In this document: positions 45,888 to 54,532 of the stretch, piece by piece | How the letters are laid out: each line of letters begins with the position of its first letter | Numbering within the stretch: the first letter of the stretch is position 1 | Assembly: GCF_000315485.1 (NCBI RefSeq) | Contig: NZ_JH992940.1 | Coordinates: 1,500,816-1,564,815, forward strand | Origin: Bacteroides oleiciplenus YIT 12058 | GTDB lineage: Bacteria; Bacteroidota; Bacteroidia; Bacteroidales; Bacteroidaceae | Reading direction: 5' to 3' | DNA: 64,000 nucleotides | The notes under the pieces: generated by a model | Database searches by the model: none | What the model was told of the DNA's origin: nothing | The model's input: only the letters and a program-made list of their open reading frames with translations | Made by a program: the position numbers and the translations under genes

Positions 45888-47663
45888 TTAGTTTATCATT
45901 ACCAATGCTCCCTTGACCGTAGTCTGACCACTGGCCGATAGTTCTGCCGTAGCATTACCTTTGACAGATGCACCTACCTTTGCCTGTACTTTCACATTCA
46001 TTCCTTCCAAGCTGATGTCCGATTTGGCGGTGCCGCTTATTTTGGAAGTAGCATCTATCGTGATACCGCTCTTCGCTTTCAACCTTATATCTTTTGAGGA
46101 CGAAAGAGAAATGCCGTTGCTATCCATCACAATTTCGTTCTTGTGCTGATCGACTAGCTTGATGTATTTTCCGTCGTCATTGATTTCCACCCTATTCTTT
46201 CCAGGGGTAGAAACCGTTATGATTTTCTTTTCCTCATTGAACTCTATCTGCATCTTTTCGCGAGTGACAATGGCTTTCGTATTGTTCCTTCCTTCGTATT
46301 CGTAAGGTGGCTTGTGCTTCTCGCCATACAGCGAGCCGAGTATCACGGGGTGTCCGGGATTCTGATTCATGAAACCTACCACTACTTCGTCGCCCGGTTC
46401 AGGCAGGAAGAACGTACCCATATTACCGGTGGCATACATTGTAGAGAAGCGTGCCCAAAGCAGCTTATTCCGCCCGTCCATCCATGGCAGTTCCACCTGT
46501 ATGCGACATTCTTTCAAAGGGTCGCCGTCCAGTTTTTTCACCACCGCTGTATGAAGTCCCTGCAAACCGGGCAGAAAACCAGAAGCAGAAGGAGATACCA
46601 CGTCTGTTTCGTCGGTAATGTTCAGAGGGGATACACCTGCACCCGTTTCGGTCATCCATTCGTTGTTCTCAATGGTATGTGTTACCGAGCCTACAAACAG
46701 ATTTCCATTGAATCGCCTACCCAAACCTTTCAGTTCGATGATGCAACCGGGCTTCACTTTTGCGGAGCCGTAGAAACTGCACGAGCCTCGATAGCGTGCT
46801 AGTCCCGCTTTCAGCGCCATACCGTCCGCCCATTGTTTCAATGCCTTTTCATCTGTCGGCGCATCGGTCTGAAGCAATAGGCTGTCGCCGGTGGCAATGT
46901 TTTTCGGCTGGAGGTCGCCTTGTTTATTAAGCGAGGGTGTGGTGGCAGATACCTTGACCACTCGCTGCGTTTTGGGGCACCATGACACCGCCTCGTACTG
47001 CGTAAACTGATCATCAGCAGTGAGTTCGAGGTCAAAGGCGGTGATGTCCGTGCCATAAGTTATTGTCAATACGGGCGAGCCGCCTACTTCCGGGTTCTTC
47101 ACTTTTATATTACTGCCTTCGGTGAAGACAAACAGTCCGCAGGCATCAGCACGCGAAAGGGCAAAGTCCCAGTCCGAACAATAATACTGTACAAGCGTAG
47201 GGTGCTGGTAATCTGTTCCGTCCACCTCCACGCTACCATAAGTGGAGAGTACTTCCTTGATAATGTCGCTGTCCTTTTTCTTCTCAAAAATACAATTTTT
47301 GCGTCCCTGCGTGGCGGGATAGGCATGGTCACGGCATTCTACTACCATATAGGAACGGGAGTCCTTGCTTGTCATGATGCGTAGCCCGATGATTACACCG
47401 TCAAACAGTGTTTCTTCCTTGTCTGTGCTACCTGCATCCAGACGGATAGTATTGCCGGGCTTAAACAGACTGTTGTCACTCTCGTCGAAAGTCTGCTTGT
47501 CCATATCTCCGGCATTGAACTTCAGTGTCGCCTTACCGATGCGATTCAGTTCCAATCGCACGGTGGCGGACACTAACGAATAAGTATCTTTCAGCTTCGT
47601 CCCATTACAATAGACGGAGCAAGACAATACGCGATCTTTGTTTACAGAAGGTGATTCTGCCAT
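45888..47663 (-). CDS. eCIS central spike protein, VgrG/gp27-gp5-like (Afp8)
   Basis: A 591-aa trimeric hub and spike. The N-terminal two thirds carry gp27-like domains: AGNTIRLDAG-type start and QYYCSDWDFALSRADACGLFVF. An OB-fold follows (about residues 385-460, with DGRNKLLWARFSTMYATGNMGTFFLPEPGDEVVVGFMNQNPGHPVILGSLYG, the Vgr signature). The last 100 residues are short beta-helix repeats (KSDISLEGMNVKVQ, GASVKGNATAEL). No C-terminal effector domain is fused. It lies 4 nt after the LysM gene. Confidence 0.94.
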   Translation of the reverse strand: MAESPSVNKDRVLSCSVYCNGTKLKDTYSLVSATVRLELNRIGKATLKFNAGDMDKQTFDESDNSLFKPGNTIRLDAGSTDKEETLFDGVIIGLRIMTSKDSRSYMVVECRDHAYPATQGRKNCIFEKKKDSDIIKEVLSTYGSVEVDGTDYQHPTLVQYYCSDWDFALSRADACGLFVFTEGSNIKVKNPEVGGSPVLTITYGTDITAFDLELTADDQFTQYEAVSWCPKTQRVVKVSATTPSLNKQGDLQPKNIATGDSLLLQTDAPTDEKALKQWADGMALKAGLARYRGSCSFYGSAKVKPGCIIELKGLGRRFNGNLFVGSVTHTIENNEWMTETGAGVSPLNITDETDVVSPSASGFLPGLQGLHTAVVKKLDGDPLKECRIQVELPWMDGRNKLLWARFSTMYATGNMGTFFLPEPGDEVVVGFMNQNPGHPVILGSLYGEKHKPPYEYEGRNNTKAIVTREKMQIEFNEEKKIITVSTPGKNRVEINDDGKYIKLVDQHKNEIVMDSNGISLSSSKDIRLKAKSGITIDATSKISGTAKSDISLEGMNVKVQAKVGASVKGNATAELSASGQTTVKGALVMIN

Positions 47664-47667
47664 ATTT

Positions 47668-48330
47668 TTATTCTTTTTTTAACATCGGCAACAGAATTTC
47701 CATACCTGCTGGTATACTCCTATAACCGTTCAAATTATTAAATCTTGCGACTTGCCCCACCAAGAGCGGGTCGCCGTAAACTTCGTAGCAAAGGGCAGCC
47801 AATGTCTGTCCCTCTTTTAGTGTAACCAACCTCGACACGTCGGGCGAGCGTTTAGAGAAATGCTTCTTCTCTTCCTTCTGGCTGCAATAGCCTGTCAACG
47901 TTACTTTCAGTTCGGCACGGAGCGGAATGCCATCCGGAGCGAACTGAGTATATTCTGTTTCCAGTGTCTTGAGCTGACCAAAAAAAGTGATATCACCGTA
48001 TTGCACCTTGACAAACGAGGGGCGATGGCCTTCGGTGTTATAATCGTACAGCCGTTCTTCAAGTTCATCCACCGCATCGTGCACGGGCTTTTTCTCATCA
48101 TCATCCTCCATGGCGTTCGTCATGTCGAACAGACAGTCGAAACTAAAAATTTCGGGCTGGTAGCGCACATAGATATTCGACCCATTCAGGCTACCCAACT
48201 GTTTATCCTCCGCATAACAGATCCCTTTGGTGAGCTTTACCTTAGCCGGGTTGACGGGCAACTCCAACGCAGATTTACATTCACTGTTGAAATCGCTGTC
48301 CGTATAGGCTGTAATGGTCATCTTTCCCAT
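47668..48330 (-). CDS. eCIS LysM-domain baseplate protein (Afp7-like)
   Basis: A 220-aa protein with an N-terminal eCIS/gp53-like domain (PAKVKLTKGICYAEDKQLG and RYQPEIFSFDCLFDMTNAME) and a C-terminal LysM-type module (about residues 170-217: LVTLKEGQTLAALCYEVYGDPLLVGQVARFNNLN, ending LLPML). In related particles this protein links the spike hub to the first tube ring; the LysM fold is thought to serve that contact rather than peptidoglycan binding. MTITAY at residue 4 is an alternative start. It is followed after 4 nt by the spike gene. Confidence 0.88.
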   Translation of the reverse strand: MGKMTITAYTDSDFNSECKSALELPVNPAKVKLTKGICYAEDKQLGSLNGSNIYVRYQPEIFSFDCLFDMTNAMEDDDEKKPVHDAVDELEERLYDYNTEGHRPSFVKVQYGDITFFGQLKTLETEYTQFAPDGIPLRAELKVTLTGYCSQKEEKKHFSKRSPDVSRLVTLKEGQTLAALCYEVYGDPLLVGQVARFNNLNGYRSIPAGMEILLPMLKKE

Positions 48331-48364
48331 GTTACTCCTTTTTAATGATTACTCCCATCCATTG

Positions 48365-48544
48365 TTACCGTCTATTCTTTTTCCGTCGCTGTCTGACAGA
48401 CTGACCGATTCTTTCTTCTTCAGACAACCTGTCCAATACACGGTTCTCTATCTTCCGGATAATTTCTTCCGGAAGTTCCGCTTCCGTGACGATACGTTTC
48501 TCTACCACGGTACGAATATGCATTTCCTTGATGATGACAGCCAT
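48365..48544 (-). CDS. Small DUF5908-like eCIS protein
   Basis: A 59-aa protein beginning MAVIIKEMHIRTVVEKR, a short strand-turn-helix start that I associate with the DUF5908 family found at this position in eCIS clusters. It then has an amphipathic helix (about residues 20-45) and an Arg/Lys-rich end. It lies between the second tube and the LysM protein, where Afp has its small Afp6 gene. The spacing (11 nt before, 34 nt after) fits an intact operon member. Its role is unknown, perhaps connecting tube and hub. Confidence 0.8.
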   Translation of the reverse strand: MAVIIKEMHIRTVVEKRIVTEAELPEEIIRKIENRVLDRLSEEERIGQSVRQRRKKNRR

Positions 48545-48555
48545 AATATCAAATT

Positions 48556-49023
48556 TTAGATTTTTATACGATCTATCCGGTTACAACTCATAATGACCAA
48601 TTCTGTGGCCAGCTCACTTTTTTCCGCATTCAGAGCATCCAGACTCCACTGTGTGGGATATGTATACGAACATTTCCATCCCATCAAGGGATTTCCGTCT
48701 TTGCCTAACAACTTCACAATCATGTCGTAAGGAATCATTCTCTTACCCTTGTCTGCCTGCAAGCATTTGTCAACCCATTGGGTAAAAGTATCATCGCTTG
48801 ACAGCGGAACAGGGCGTTTGAGTGTTATGTTTCCATATTTGGTTCCACCAGGCATTTTAATCCACATTCCTGCATCACTGGGTTTTTCTTCCGTACTCAA
48901 CTGCATATTTAAACCGGACACTTCTGTGAATGAGGTTTGAAAGCGATCAAACCTACTCTGAAATTCCACCAAAAAGTAGAAACTCACAGGAAGCATCCAA
49001 TCTGATACAGCATTATCTGTCAT
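48556..49023 (-). CDS. eCIS inner tube protein 2
   Basis: A 155-aa gp19-type tube protein. It has the FYFLVEFQ start, FTEVSGLNMQLSTEE, GTKYGNITLKRPV and WSLDALNAEKSELATELVIMSCNRIDRI blocks, the usual tube fold of two beta sheets and a helix. It begins one base after the stop of the first tube gene. In Afp-like particles a second, divergent tube protein forms the first ring next to the hub, and this one is the likelier initiator because its order mirrors Afp5. Confidence 0.92.
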   Translation of the reverse strand: MTDNAVSDWMLPVSFYFLVEFQSRFDRFQTSFTEVSGLNMQLSTEEKPSDAGMWIKMPGGTKYGNITLKRPVPLSSDDTFTQWVDKCLQADKGKRMIPYDMIVKLLGKDGNPLMGWKCSYTYPTQWSLDALNAEKSELATELVIMSCNRIDRIKI

Positions 49024-49024
49024 A

Positions 49025-49486
49025 CTACTTGACGTTTACTCCTTCGTGTGCCAAAATCAAGGTTTCTATTGCCGCCGTATTACCGTCTGACTTAAAACCT
49101 TCCACTGTGATTTTCTTGGGCCACGCATTGGTCAGTTCCCAAGTCTTCACAGGTTTACCCGATTCGTCCAGCAAGCTGATCGTAACCGTTGCACGTTTAA
49201 TCGTATTCAACTTGATGCCGTTAATCCAATCCCACATCGCCTTGTCATCTTTGAAAACACCTTTCTTCAAGGTTACATCGCTGGCCTTCCTCATTCCCGG
49301 CATTTTCTGTTTGGTAAAAATTGGGCTATCTCCTGCACGATACTCTATCATATCATATTCCGTTTCAAGCCCCGATACTTCACTACACGAAATATCCCCT
49401 ACATCGGTAACTGATACCTTGAAATAAAAACTCGGTAACGGCCACGCTTGTGTACTCGCACTCTGTGCTGCTCCATCTTCTGCCAT
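49025..49486 (-). CDS. eCIS inner tube protein 1
   Basis: A 153-aa gp19-type tube protein, the probable main subunit of the inner tube through which cargo is carried. It has the typical blocks SFYFKVSVTDVGDISCSEVSGLETEYDMIEYRAGDSP, KMPGMRKASDVTLKKGVF and KTWELTNAWPKKITVEGFKSDGNTAAIETLILAHEGV. It lies 45 nt after the second sheath gene. Confidence 0.94.
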   Translation of the reverse strand: MAEDGAAQSASTQAWPLPSFYFKVSVTDVGDISCSEVSGLETEYDMIEYRAGDSPIFTKQKMPGMRKASDVTLKKGVFKDDKAMWDWINGIKLNTIKRATVTISLLDESGKPVKTWELTNAWPKKITVEGFKSDGNTAAIETLILAHEGVNVK

Positions 49487-49531
49487 AATATTCTATTTTT
49501 AAATTATTAATTATTTAATTCCTGCTAAATC

Positions 49532-51064
49532 TCAGCTTTTTTGCATTTGCTGCTGGAATGTGATTTCAATGAACTCAGCCGGACGTGATATAGCCACCAG
49601 CACTGTGATGCGCATGATGCCTTCCAATATATCTTCCGGCGTCATAGTATCGCCTAGTCCGACATGCACGCTGTATGCATCTTCGGGGACAGCGCCGGGC
49701 AGTCCGCCGCGTTTCCACACGCTACGCAGGAAGTTCTCTATCATGCACTTCATGTTAATCCATGTGTTAGCATCATTCGGTTCGAATACGTAGGCACGGG
49801 CAGCATTCTGCACAGAATGTTCCAGAAAACTCATTGTGCGGCGCACATTGATGTAGCGCCAGTCCTGAGAATTGCCATTCAATGTGCGGGCGCCCCATAC
49901 CTTGACGCCTTCACCTACAAAAGAGCGGATGGCATTGACGGCTTTGCCGTTCATCGGCATATTCAGTTCTTCCTGTGCCTTGTTGTCAATTACCATCGAA
50001 GGTTTGTTCACATAGTTAACAGAAACATTGGCCGGAGCTTTCCAGACACCGCGTGTGTTGTCTACCATCGTATAAATACCTGCCATGGCAGCCGAAGGTG
50101 GAAGCAGGTTCAGATAGTCTTTCACTTTCTTTGTCAACAACTTATATTCCGGCCAGTTTTGTAACAGAGCGTTATGCAAGTCGTTCTTTGTCCGGTTGAC
50201 ATCGTCATCACTCAGTTTTGTTTCACCGTCTTTCTTTGTGATGATCTTACCAAAGCATATATTTACATACTTTTCCATCGGAGTATCTTCTCCAGACTTC
50301 AAATTTGCCTTGTCTACAAATGAGCTCAAGTCGGGAACCGACGTATAATTCCATATCAACATCTCACCGTTAATGTCATTGTCAGATAACACAGATGTTT
50401 CCAGCCAAGGATAGTAAGCCGCTGCATACGAAAGATGGTTACCACCGATGGTATCACGAAACGTATCGACTGCCTTATCACCGAGCGATGGGATATCCAC
50501 TATTGCAAAACGATTTTGTTCTTCACAATGTGCTAATATATCCGTGTAAATGTTCATACAATCCTTCGTGTTCACAGCTTCAGGAACTACCAGCATGGTA
50601 ATATCCTGCACTTTCTTCAACCCGGGAAGCACCGTATTCTTTATGACATTTTTGTCCAATACGCCAGTGTTGTAATCACCTACCGACACAATGTAACAAG
50701 TACCACCGCCATTGGCGAAGAACATAACTAGGTTATAGTACAAAGTGTATAAATCACCTTGCCGCACAGCCTTTAGACTGACATTTTTACCTTTATTACA
50801 GACCAACAAAGTCTTTTCATCTTCGTTAACGACTCCGCTTTCAACCGACAGCATAAACTTCAGTATTGGTGCACCACCGAAATACATGTTGTATTCCATC
50901 ATTGATGAAATCTTTACCGGCTTGTTCAGCAACGATTCCGTTCCGTTTTCGGCTTTTTCAGTCAGCCCGATAAATGCCGGGATAGCAGTTTCTGCCTCTA
51001 CCACGGAATTAGGAAAAGCGTTCTTCTCTTTAATGTAAACGCCCGGAGTTTTGTATTCTCCCAT
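49532..51064 (-). CDS. eCIS contractile sheath protein 2
   Basis: A 510-aa sheath protein. The N-terminus GEYKTPGVYIKEKNAFPNSVVEAETAIPAFIG is the standard sheath start, whose N-terminal extension interlocks with neighbouring subunits. The C-terminal half carries the core YLNLLPPSAAMAGIYTMVDNTRGVWKAPAN, GEGVKVWGARTLNG and INVRRTMSFLEHSV, ending FIEITFQQQMQKS. It is a clear paralogue of the adjacent 606-aa sheath; the last 170 residues are nearly the same in both. The variable middle (about residues 85-290) differs, giving surface diversity. Confidence 0.95.
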   Translation of the reverse strand: MGEYKTPGVYIKEKNAFPNSVVEAETAIPAFIGLTEKAENGTESLLNKPVKISSMMEYNMYFGGAPILKFMLSVESGVVNEDEKTLLVCNKGKNVSLKAVRQGDLYTLYYNLVMFFANGGGTCYIVSVGDYNTGVLDKNVIKNTVLPGLKKVQDITMLVVPEAVNTKDCMNIYTDILAHCEEQNRFAIVDIPSLGDKAVDTFRDTIGGNHLSYAAAYYPWLETSVLSDNDINGEMLIWNYTSVPDLSSFVDKANLKSGEDTPMEKYVNICFGKIITKKDGETKLSDDDVNRTKNDLHNALLQNWPEYKLLTKKVKDYLNLLPPSAAMAGIYTMVDNTRGVWKAPANVSVNYVNKPSMVIDNKAQEELNMPMNGKAVNAIRSFVGEGVKVWGARTLNGNSQDWRYINVRRTMSFLEHSVQNAARAYVFEPNDANTWINMKCMIENFLRSVWKRGGLPGAVPEDAYSVHVGLGDTMTPEDILEGIMRITVLVAISRPAEFIEITFQQQMQKS

Positions 51065-51096
51065 GATTTTTAATCTTTTAGTTTAACAATAGGTTA

Positions 51097-52917
51097 TCAG
51101 CTTTTCTGCATGTGCTGCTGGAAAGTGATTTCGATGAATTCTGCCGGATGTGTAACGGCTACCAACACAGTGATGCGCATGATACCTTCCAATATGTCAT
51201 CAGCCGTCATTGTATCACCCAGCCCCACATGTACACTGAAGGCATCCTCAGGTGTCGCACCTGCCAGTCCGCCGCGCTTCCATACGCTGCGCAAGAAACT
51301 CTCTATCATACACTTCATGTTAATCCATGTGCCCGCATCGTTCGGTTCAAACACGTAGGCACGGGAAGCATTCTTCACGGATTCTTCGAGGAAGAGCAGG
51401 GTGCGACGTACATTGATGTAGCGCCAATCCAACGAGTTTCCGTCCAGTGTGCGTGCTCCCCATACTTTGACACCCTCACCCCGGAAAGGACGTATCACGT
51501 TGATGGCTTTGCCATTCATCGGCGCATTCAGGCCTGCCTGCTGTTCATCATCAATATCTTCTGTCGTACTGTCCACATAGTTCAATGTCACGTTTGCCGG
51601 AGCCTTCCATACACCGCGGCTGTTGTCCACCATAGTGTAAATACCCGCCATTGCGGCAGAAGGAGGAAGCAGGTTTAGATATTTTTTCACAGCTTTCATA
51701 GCTTGCTGATAAAGGATGGAACCGCTTACCAATGCTTGATGGAAATCATTCTTATCAACTGCATCAGGCGATAAGAGAGTAATGGTTTTCTTATGGGGAG
51801 TTGCCGCTAAATCTTCCTTTACTGTCACAGTGAACTTTTCACCCAAATCCTTCTTCAAATCCTTTTCTTTCACCTCTTCATATTTATATTTCTTTCCTCC
51901 GATTGACACTGTTTCATTTTCTTTGCTTTTATCCTCTTCAAATAGGATAGTCGTTTTCAGAAAGAAATCCACTATTTTCTGCAACTGGCTGTCAGTCTGC
52001 GAGAATTTCGCTATCTTGGCGTATACATCCGCATTCATAGTCCATGAGAACATTCCACCATCCAAATCCCTGTCACCCAAAACCGAAGTGTTCAACCACG
52101 GAAAGTAAGCCGCCCCATAGGAGAGGTAATTGCTGCCGATATTTCCCTGAAAAGTTTCTACATGGGTATCCAATGGGCTGTTGCCAGGATACTTAGGTGG
52201 CATATCCAAAATAGTAAAACGGTTGGCCATTTCTCCGCAATGTTTCAGCATTAATTGCTGAATTTTGGCACACGCATCAGTTTCTACTGCTTCCGGCACT
52301 ATAATCAGGGTCACTTCCTGTATTTTCTTCAAGGCATTCAAAGCTGTCTCCACTTTCTTGTCAACCAGCGTATTTTTGCTATCGCCATAGCCTCCCATGG
52401 ATACTACATAGCAAGTACTGCCGCCATTAGCAAAGAATAGCATCATGTTATAGTACAAAGTATATTTGTTTTCTCCATCTACACAGAAAGCATATCCGAC
52501 AGGTGTGGTTTCTCCATTTTCCCCTGTTTTTGTTTCCGTACCAACACCGTCTTTATTAAATGTCACCTCTCCGGTTTCTCCTGCAGGGCATACACAATAC
52601 TTAAATATTTTGGATACAGGTTCTACCAAAGCTTCCACCAGTGTCTTCTTAGGATCAGCCTTTTTCTGTTCTTTCGACAGATAAAAATACTTTTTTATAT
52701 CCACATTGAACTTCAGCTCCGGCACTCCGCCAAAATACTGTAAATACTCCGTCATCGACGATATTTTCCAAGGAATGCCAGTCAGATCATCATTCCCATT
52801 CTGAGCCTTTTCCGTAATGCCGATAAAAGCCGGAATAGCGGTCGGCGCTTCCACCACCGAGTTCGGAAAGGCGTTCTTCTCTACGATATAAACGCCGGGT
52901 GTTTTCATGTTTCCCAT
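51097..52917 (-). CDS. eCIS contractile sheath protein 1
   Basis: A 606-aa sheath protein sharing the N-terminal GVYIVEKNAFPNSVVEAPTAIPAFIG start and the conserved C-terminal core (LNLLPPSAAMAGIYTMVDNSRGVWKAPANV, VWGARTLDG, ending ITFQQHMQKS) with the 510-aa sheath. It is about 95 residues longer through two insertions. One lies around residues 85-150, rich in Gly, Thr and Glu and containing a CPAGETGEV turn; the other is around 305-390. These probably form an outer domain on the extended sheath. Confidence 0.95.
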   Translation of the reverse strand: MGNMKTPGVYIVEKNAFPNSVVEAPTAIPAFIGITEKAQNGNDDLTGIPWKISSMTEYLQYFGGVPELKFNVDIKKYFYLSKEQKKADPKKTLVEALVEPVSKIFKYCVCPAGETGEVTFNKDGVGTETKTGENGETTPVGYAFCVDGENKYTLYYNMMLFFANGGSTCYVVSMGGYGDSKNTLVDKKVETALNALKKIQEVTLIIVPEAVETDACAKIQQLMLKHCGEMANRFTILDMPPKYPGNSPLDTHVETFQGNIGSNYLSYGAAYFPWLNTSVLGDRDLDGGMFSWTMNADVYAKIAKFSQTDSQLQKIVDFFLKTTILFEEDKSKENETVSIGGKKYKYEEVKEKDLKKDLGEKFTVTVKEDLAATPHKKTITLLSPDAVDKNDFHQALVSGSILYQQAMKAVKKYLNLLPPSAAMAGIYTMVDNSRGVWKAPANVTLNYVDSTTEDIDDEQQAGLNAPMNGKAINVIRPFRGEGVKVWGARTLDGNSLDWRYINVRRTLLFLEESVKNASRAYVFEPNDAGTWINMKCMIESFLRSVWKRGGLAGATPEDAFSVHVGLGDTMTADDILEGIMRITVLVAVTHPAEFIEITFQQHMQKS

Positions 52918-52961
52918 ACAATTTTATTTTAGTAAGATTAAACCAGTATAGCCAATATCTA

Positions 52962-53855
52962 TTAGATATAACAGATTTCCCGTATACAGTCCCGTTGGTT
53001 CGTCTGGAATTTTCCCGGTTGCGGACAGGAAATGAATCGACTTACAATCCTTTTTTTCAGCGATCTATCAACAAGAATCTTAGGAAGTACCCCGGGCAGT
53101 GATTCAGGTGGCAAGCTAAAGAATTCCTCTGGCTGTATATCTCTGGAGAATGCATCGGAAAGTAGTTTGGAAAATTCCTTTGTCAGCACCTCAGACAGTT
53201 GCAGGTCGCAATCCTGATATTTTCGGCACACAATGGGAGATGTAGAAAAAATTCGCCACATCATTCCACCGAAAGAGGGATTCATATATTTCTCAGGGAG
53301 AGTAAAAAAAAACTTTCCTTGTATATCTTCCAGTAGAAATGTCTTTGATTCGTCCATACTTTCGCGACGAGGTACAAGCAAGAATTCCCATCGGTAAGTC
53401 GCCTCACGGAACCTGAGCAGATATTCCTGCGGCATTCCAGCTTTTGCTTTTTCCAGCATCTTGTCCGCCAGTTTAATAGTAATGTAGCAAAAATAAGATA
53501 TCTCCTTTTGCCCTTCCGTAGGCACAAGGGCAGAAACTACATCTATCTCCCGGCTATCTTCGGGTAAATCCAATCGGTAAAACGTTTGTGGACGATAATC
53601 GTCCAATTGCGTTACAAGAGCAAAATCATTATCTTGCATCTGCAAAGTCAACTCCAATTCGTCACCACTTAAAAATCCTGCACAACCGTCTTCTATCAGA
53701 AATTGGCAACCGCTACTTGTATACCGAACCAGCACTTCCCTACTACGCATCAACCTTTCTGTTTTTGCCGTAGGTCGAAAGCGGAAACAACCCGACATAC
53801 CACCATAGTAACCATGTACTACCTTTATATCAATGAATGTAATAAATCGTCCCAT
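52962..53855 (-). CDS. Conserved eCIS-linked protein of unknown function
   Basis: A 297-aa protein with no signal peptide or membrane span. It opens FIDIKVVHGYYGGMSGCFRFRPTAKTERLMRSREVLVRY, a pattern I have a sense of seeing in Bacteroidetes injection-system clusters but cannot name. The rest is beta-rich in the first half and helical after residue 230, ending with a short Cys-containing tail. It lies between the DUF4255 cap gene (11 nt) and the first sheath (44 nt), so it is very likely a structural or assembly part. Confidence 0.65.
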   Translation of the reverse strand: MGRFITFIDIKVVHGYYGGMSGCFRFRPTAKTERLMRSREVLVRYTSSGCQFLIEDGCAGFLSGDELELTLQMQDNDFALVTQLDDYRPQTFYRLDLPEDSREIDVVSALVPTEGQKEISYFCYITIKLADKMLEKAKAGMPQEYLLRFREATYRWEFLLVPRRESMDESKTFLLEDIQGKFFFTLPEKYMNPSFGGMMWRIFSTSPIVCRKYQDCDLQLSEVLTKEFSKLLSDAFSRDIQPEEFFSLPPESLPGVLPKILVDRSLKKRIVSRFISCPQPGKFQTNQRDCIREICYI

Positions 53856-53866
53856 GTTTTTTTATT

Positions 53867-54397
53867 TCATATTTTTATATCCGGCTGTTTCATCGTTGCC
53901 CCGCTATCTTTCACTTCTTGCGCATCAATAGTCAGGCGGCGTAACTTGCACATTACCGACGGATAATACTGCCCACCCAGTGTGGTCCAGATGTTATTAA
54001 TGTCCTGTGCCGACAGCGTTACAACTTCTACCGTATATCTCTGTCCGTCCAGATCAAAAAAAGGATGTGACTGGACAAAAAGCAACGCTTCATGCAGTAC
54101 GGATAACGATTCGGCATACCGTTTCTCGTCATATACGACGGCAAGCATCATATCCAGGTTCAGCAACAACGGCGGATAAGTTCGCGCATATCCCGAGCCA
54201 CCACGGCTGAGGCCTACCGAGATGCCTCCTGCCGTTTCGCGTTCAATGTTAACAAGCGAAACAATCAGTTTACAAGGTTTTTCATCAGCACTACTGCCAA
54301 TGGCTCCTACTTCTGCCACACCTTCGGGCTGCAGGAACTTACGGCGAAGATACTCGTCCAGATATGAGACATAATATGTCATAATTTTCTTTATCAT
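53867..54397 (-). CDS. eCIS tail terminator/cap protein, DUF4255 (Afp16/PVC16-like)
   Basis: A 176-aa protein of the DUF4255 family, which ends tube and sheath growth and caps the distal end of the particle. It has DEYLRRKF near the N-terminus, KLIVSLVNIERE, the conserved YPPLLLNLDMMLAVVYDEKRYAESLSVLHEALLFVQSHPFF block and WTTLGGQYYPSVMCKLRRLTI. It is the first gene of the eCIS operon. ATG 54382 is an alternative start that would shorten it by five residues. The promoter is at 54427-54456. Confidence 0.9.
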   Translation of the reverse strand: MIKKIMTYYVSYLDEYLRRKFLQPEGVAEVGAIGSSADEKPCKLIVSLVNIERETAGGISVGLSRGGSGYARTYPPLLLNLDMMLAVVYDEKRYAESLSVLHEALLFVQSHPFFDLDGQRYTVEVVTLSAQDINNIWTTLGGQYYPSVMCKLRRLTIDAQEVKDSGATMKQPDIKI

Positions 54398-54426
54398 AAA
54401 CTGTTCCGTTTTTTTATTATTACAGG

Positions 54427-54456
54427 CGAAAATACGGAAATGGATTGAGAGAACAA
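54427..54456 (-). promoter_or_regulatory. Predicted promoter of the eCIS operon
   Basis: On the minus strand TTG (54456-54454), 19 nt, then TATTTTCG (54434-54427), a match to TAnnTTTG at all but one base. The weak -7 box suits a promoter that needs an activator. The estimated start lies near 54421, about 24 nt before the DUF4255 ATG. Confidence 0.55.
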
Positions 54457-54474
54457 TATTTTAAAAGGTTCTTG

Positions 54475-54510
54475 TTCGGTCATATTGTCCTTAATTTCGG
54501 TCATATTGTC
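54475..54510 (-). promoter_or_regulatory. Tandem 15-bp direct repeat, predicted AraC-type operator
   Basis: TTCGGTCATATTGTC occurs twice without mismatch, at 54475-54489 and 54496-54510, a period of exactly 21 bp (two helical turns). It sits between the 3' end of the AraC-type regulator gene and the eCIS promoter. The proximal copy is centred about 61 bp and the distal about 82 bp upstream of the estimated start. AraC-family dimers bind such tandem half-sites. Confidence 0.7.
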
Positions 54511-54532
54511 ACCGAAGCTAGAAATCAATGCT

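Noticed and set aside
32874..54397. Type VI secretion system
   Set aside because: VgrG-like and PAAR proteins are present, but there is no TssJLM membrane complex, no TssB/TssC pair and no double-module ClpV. The single AAA ATPase, DUF4255, DUF4157 and LysM proteins identify an eCIS.
32874..54397. Prophage tail region
   Set aside because: No capsid, terminase, portal, lysis or integrase genes are present, and the operon is bracketed by host genes and a terminator.
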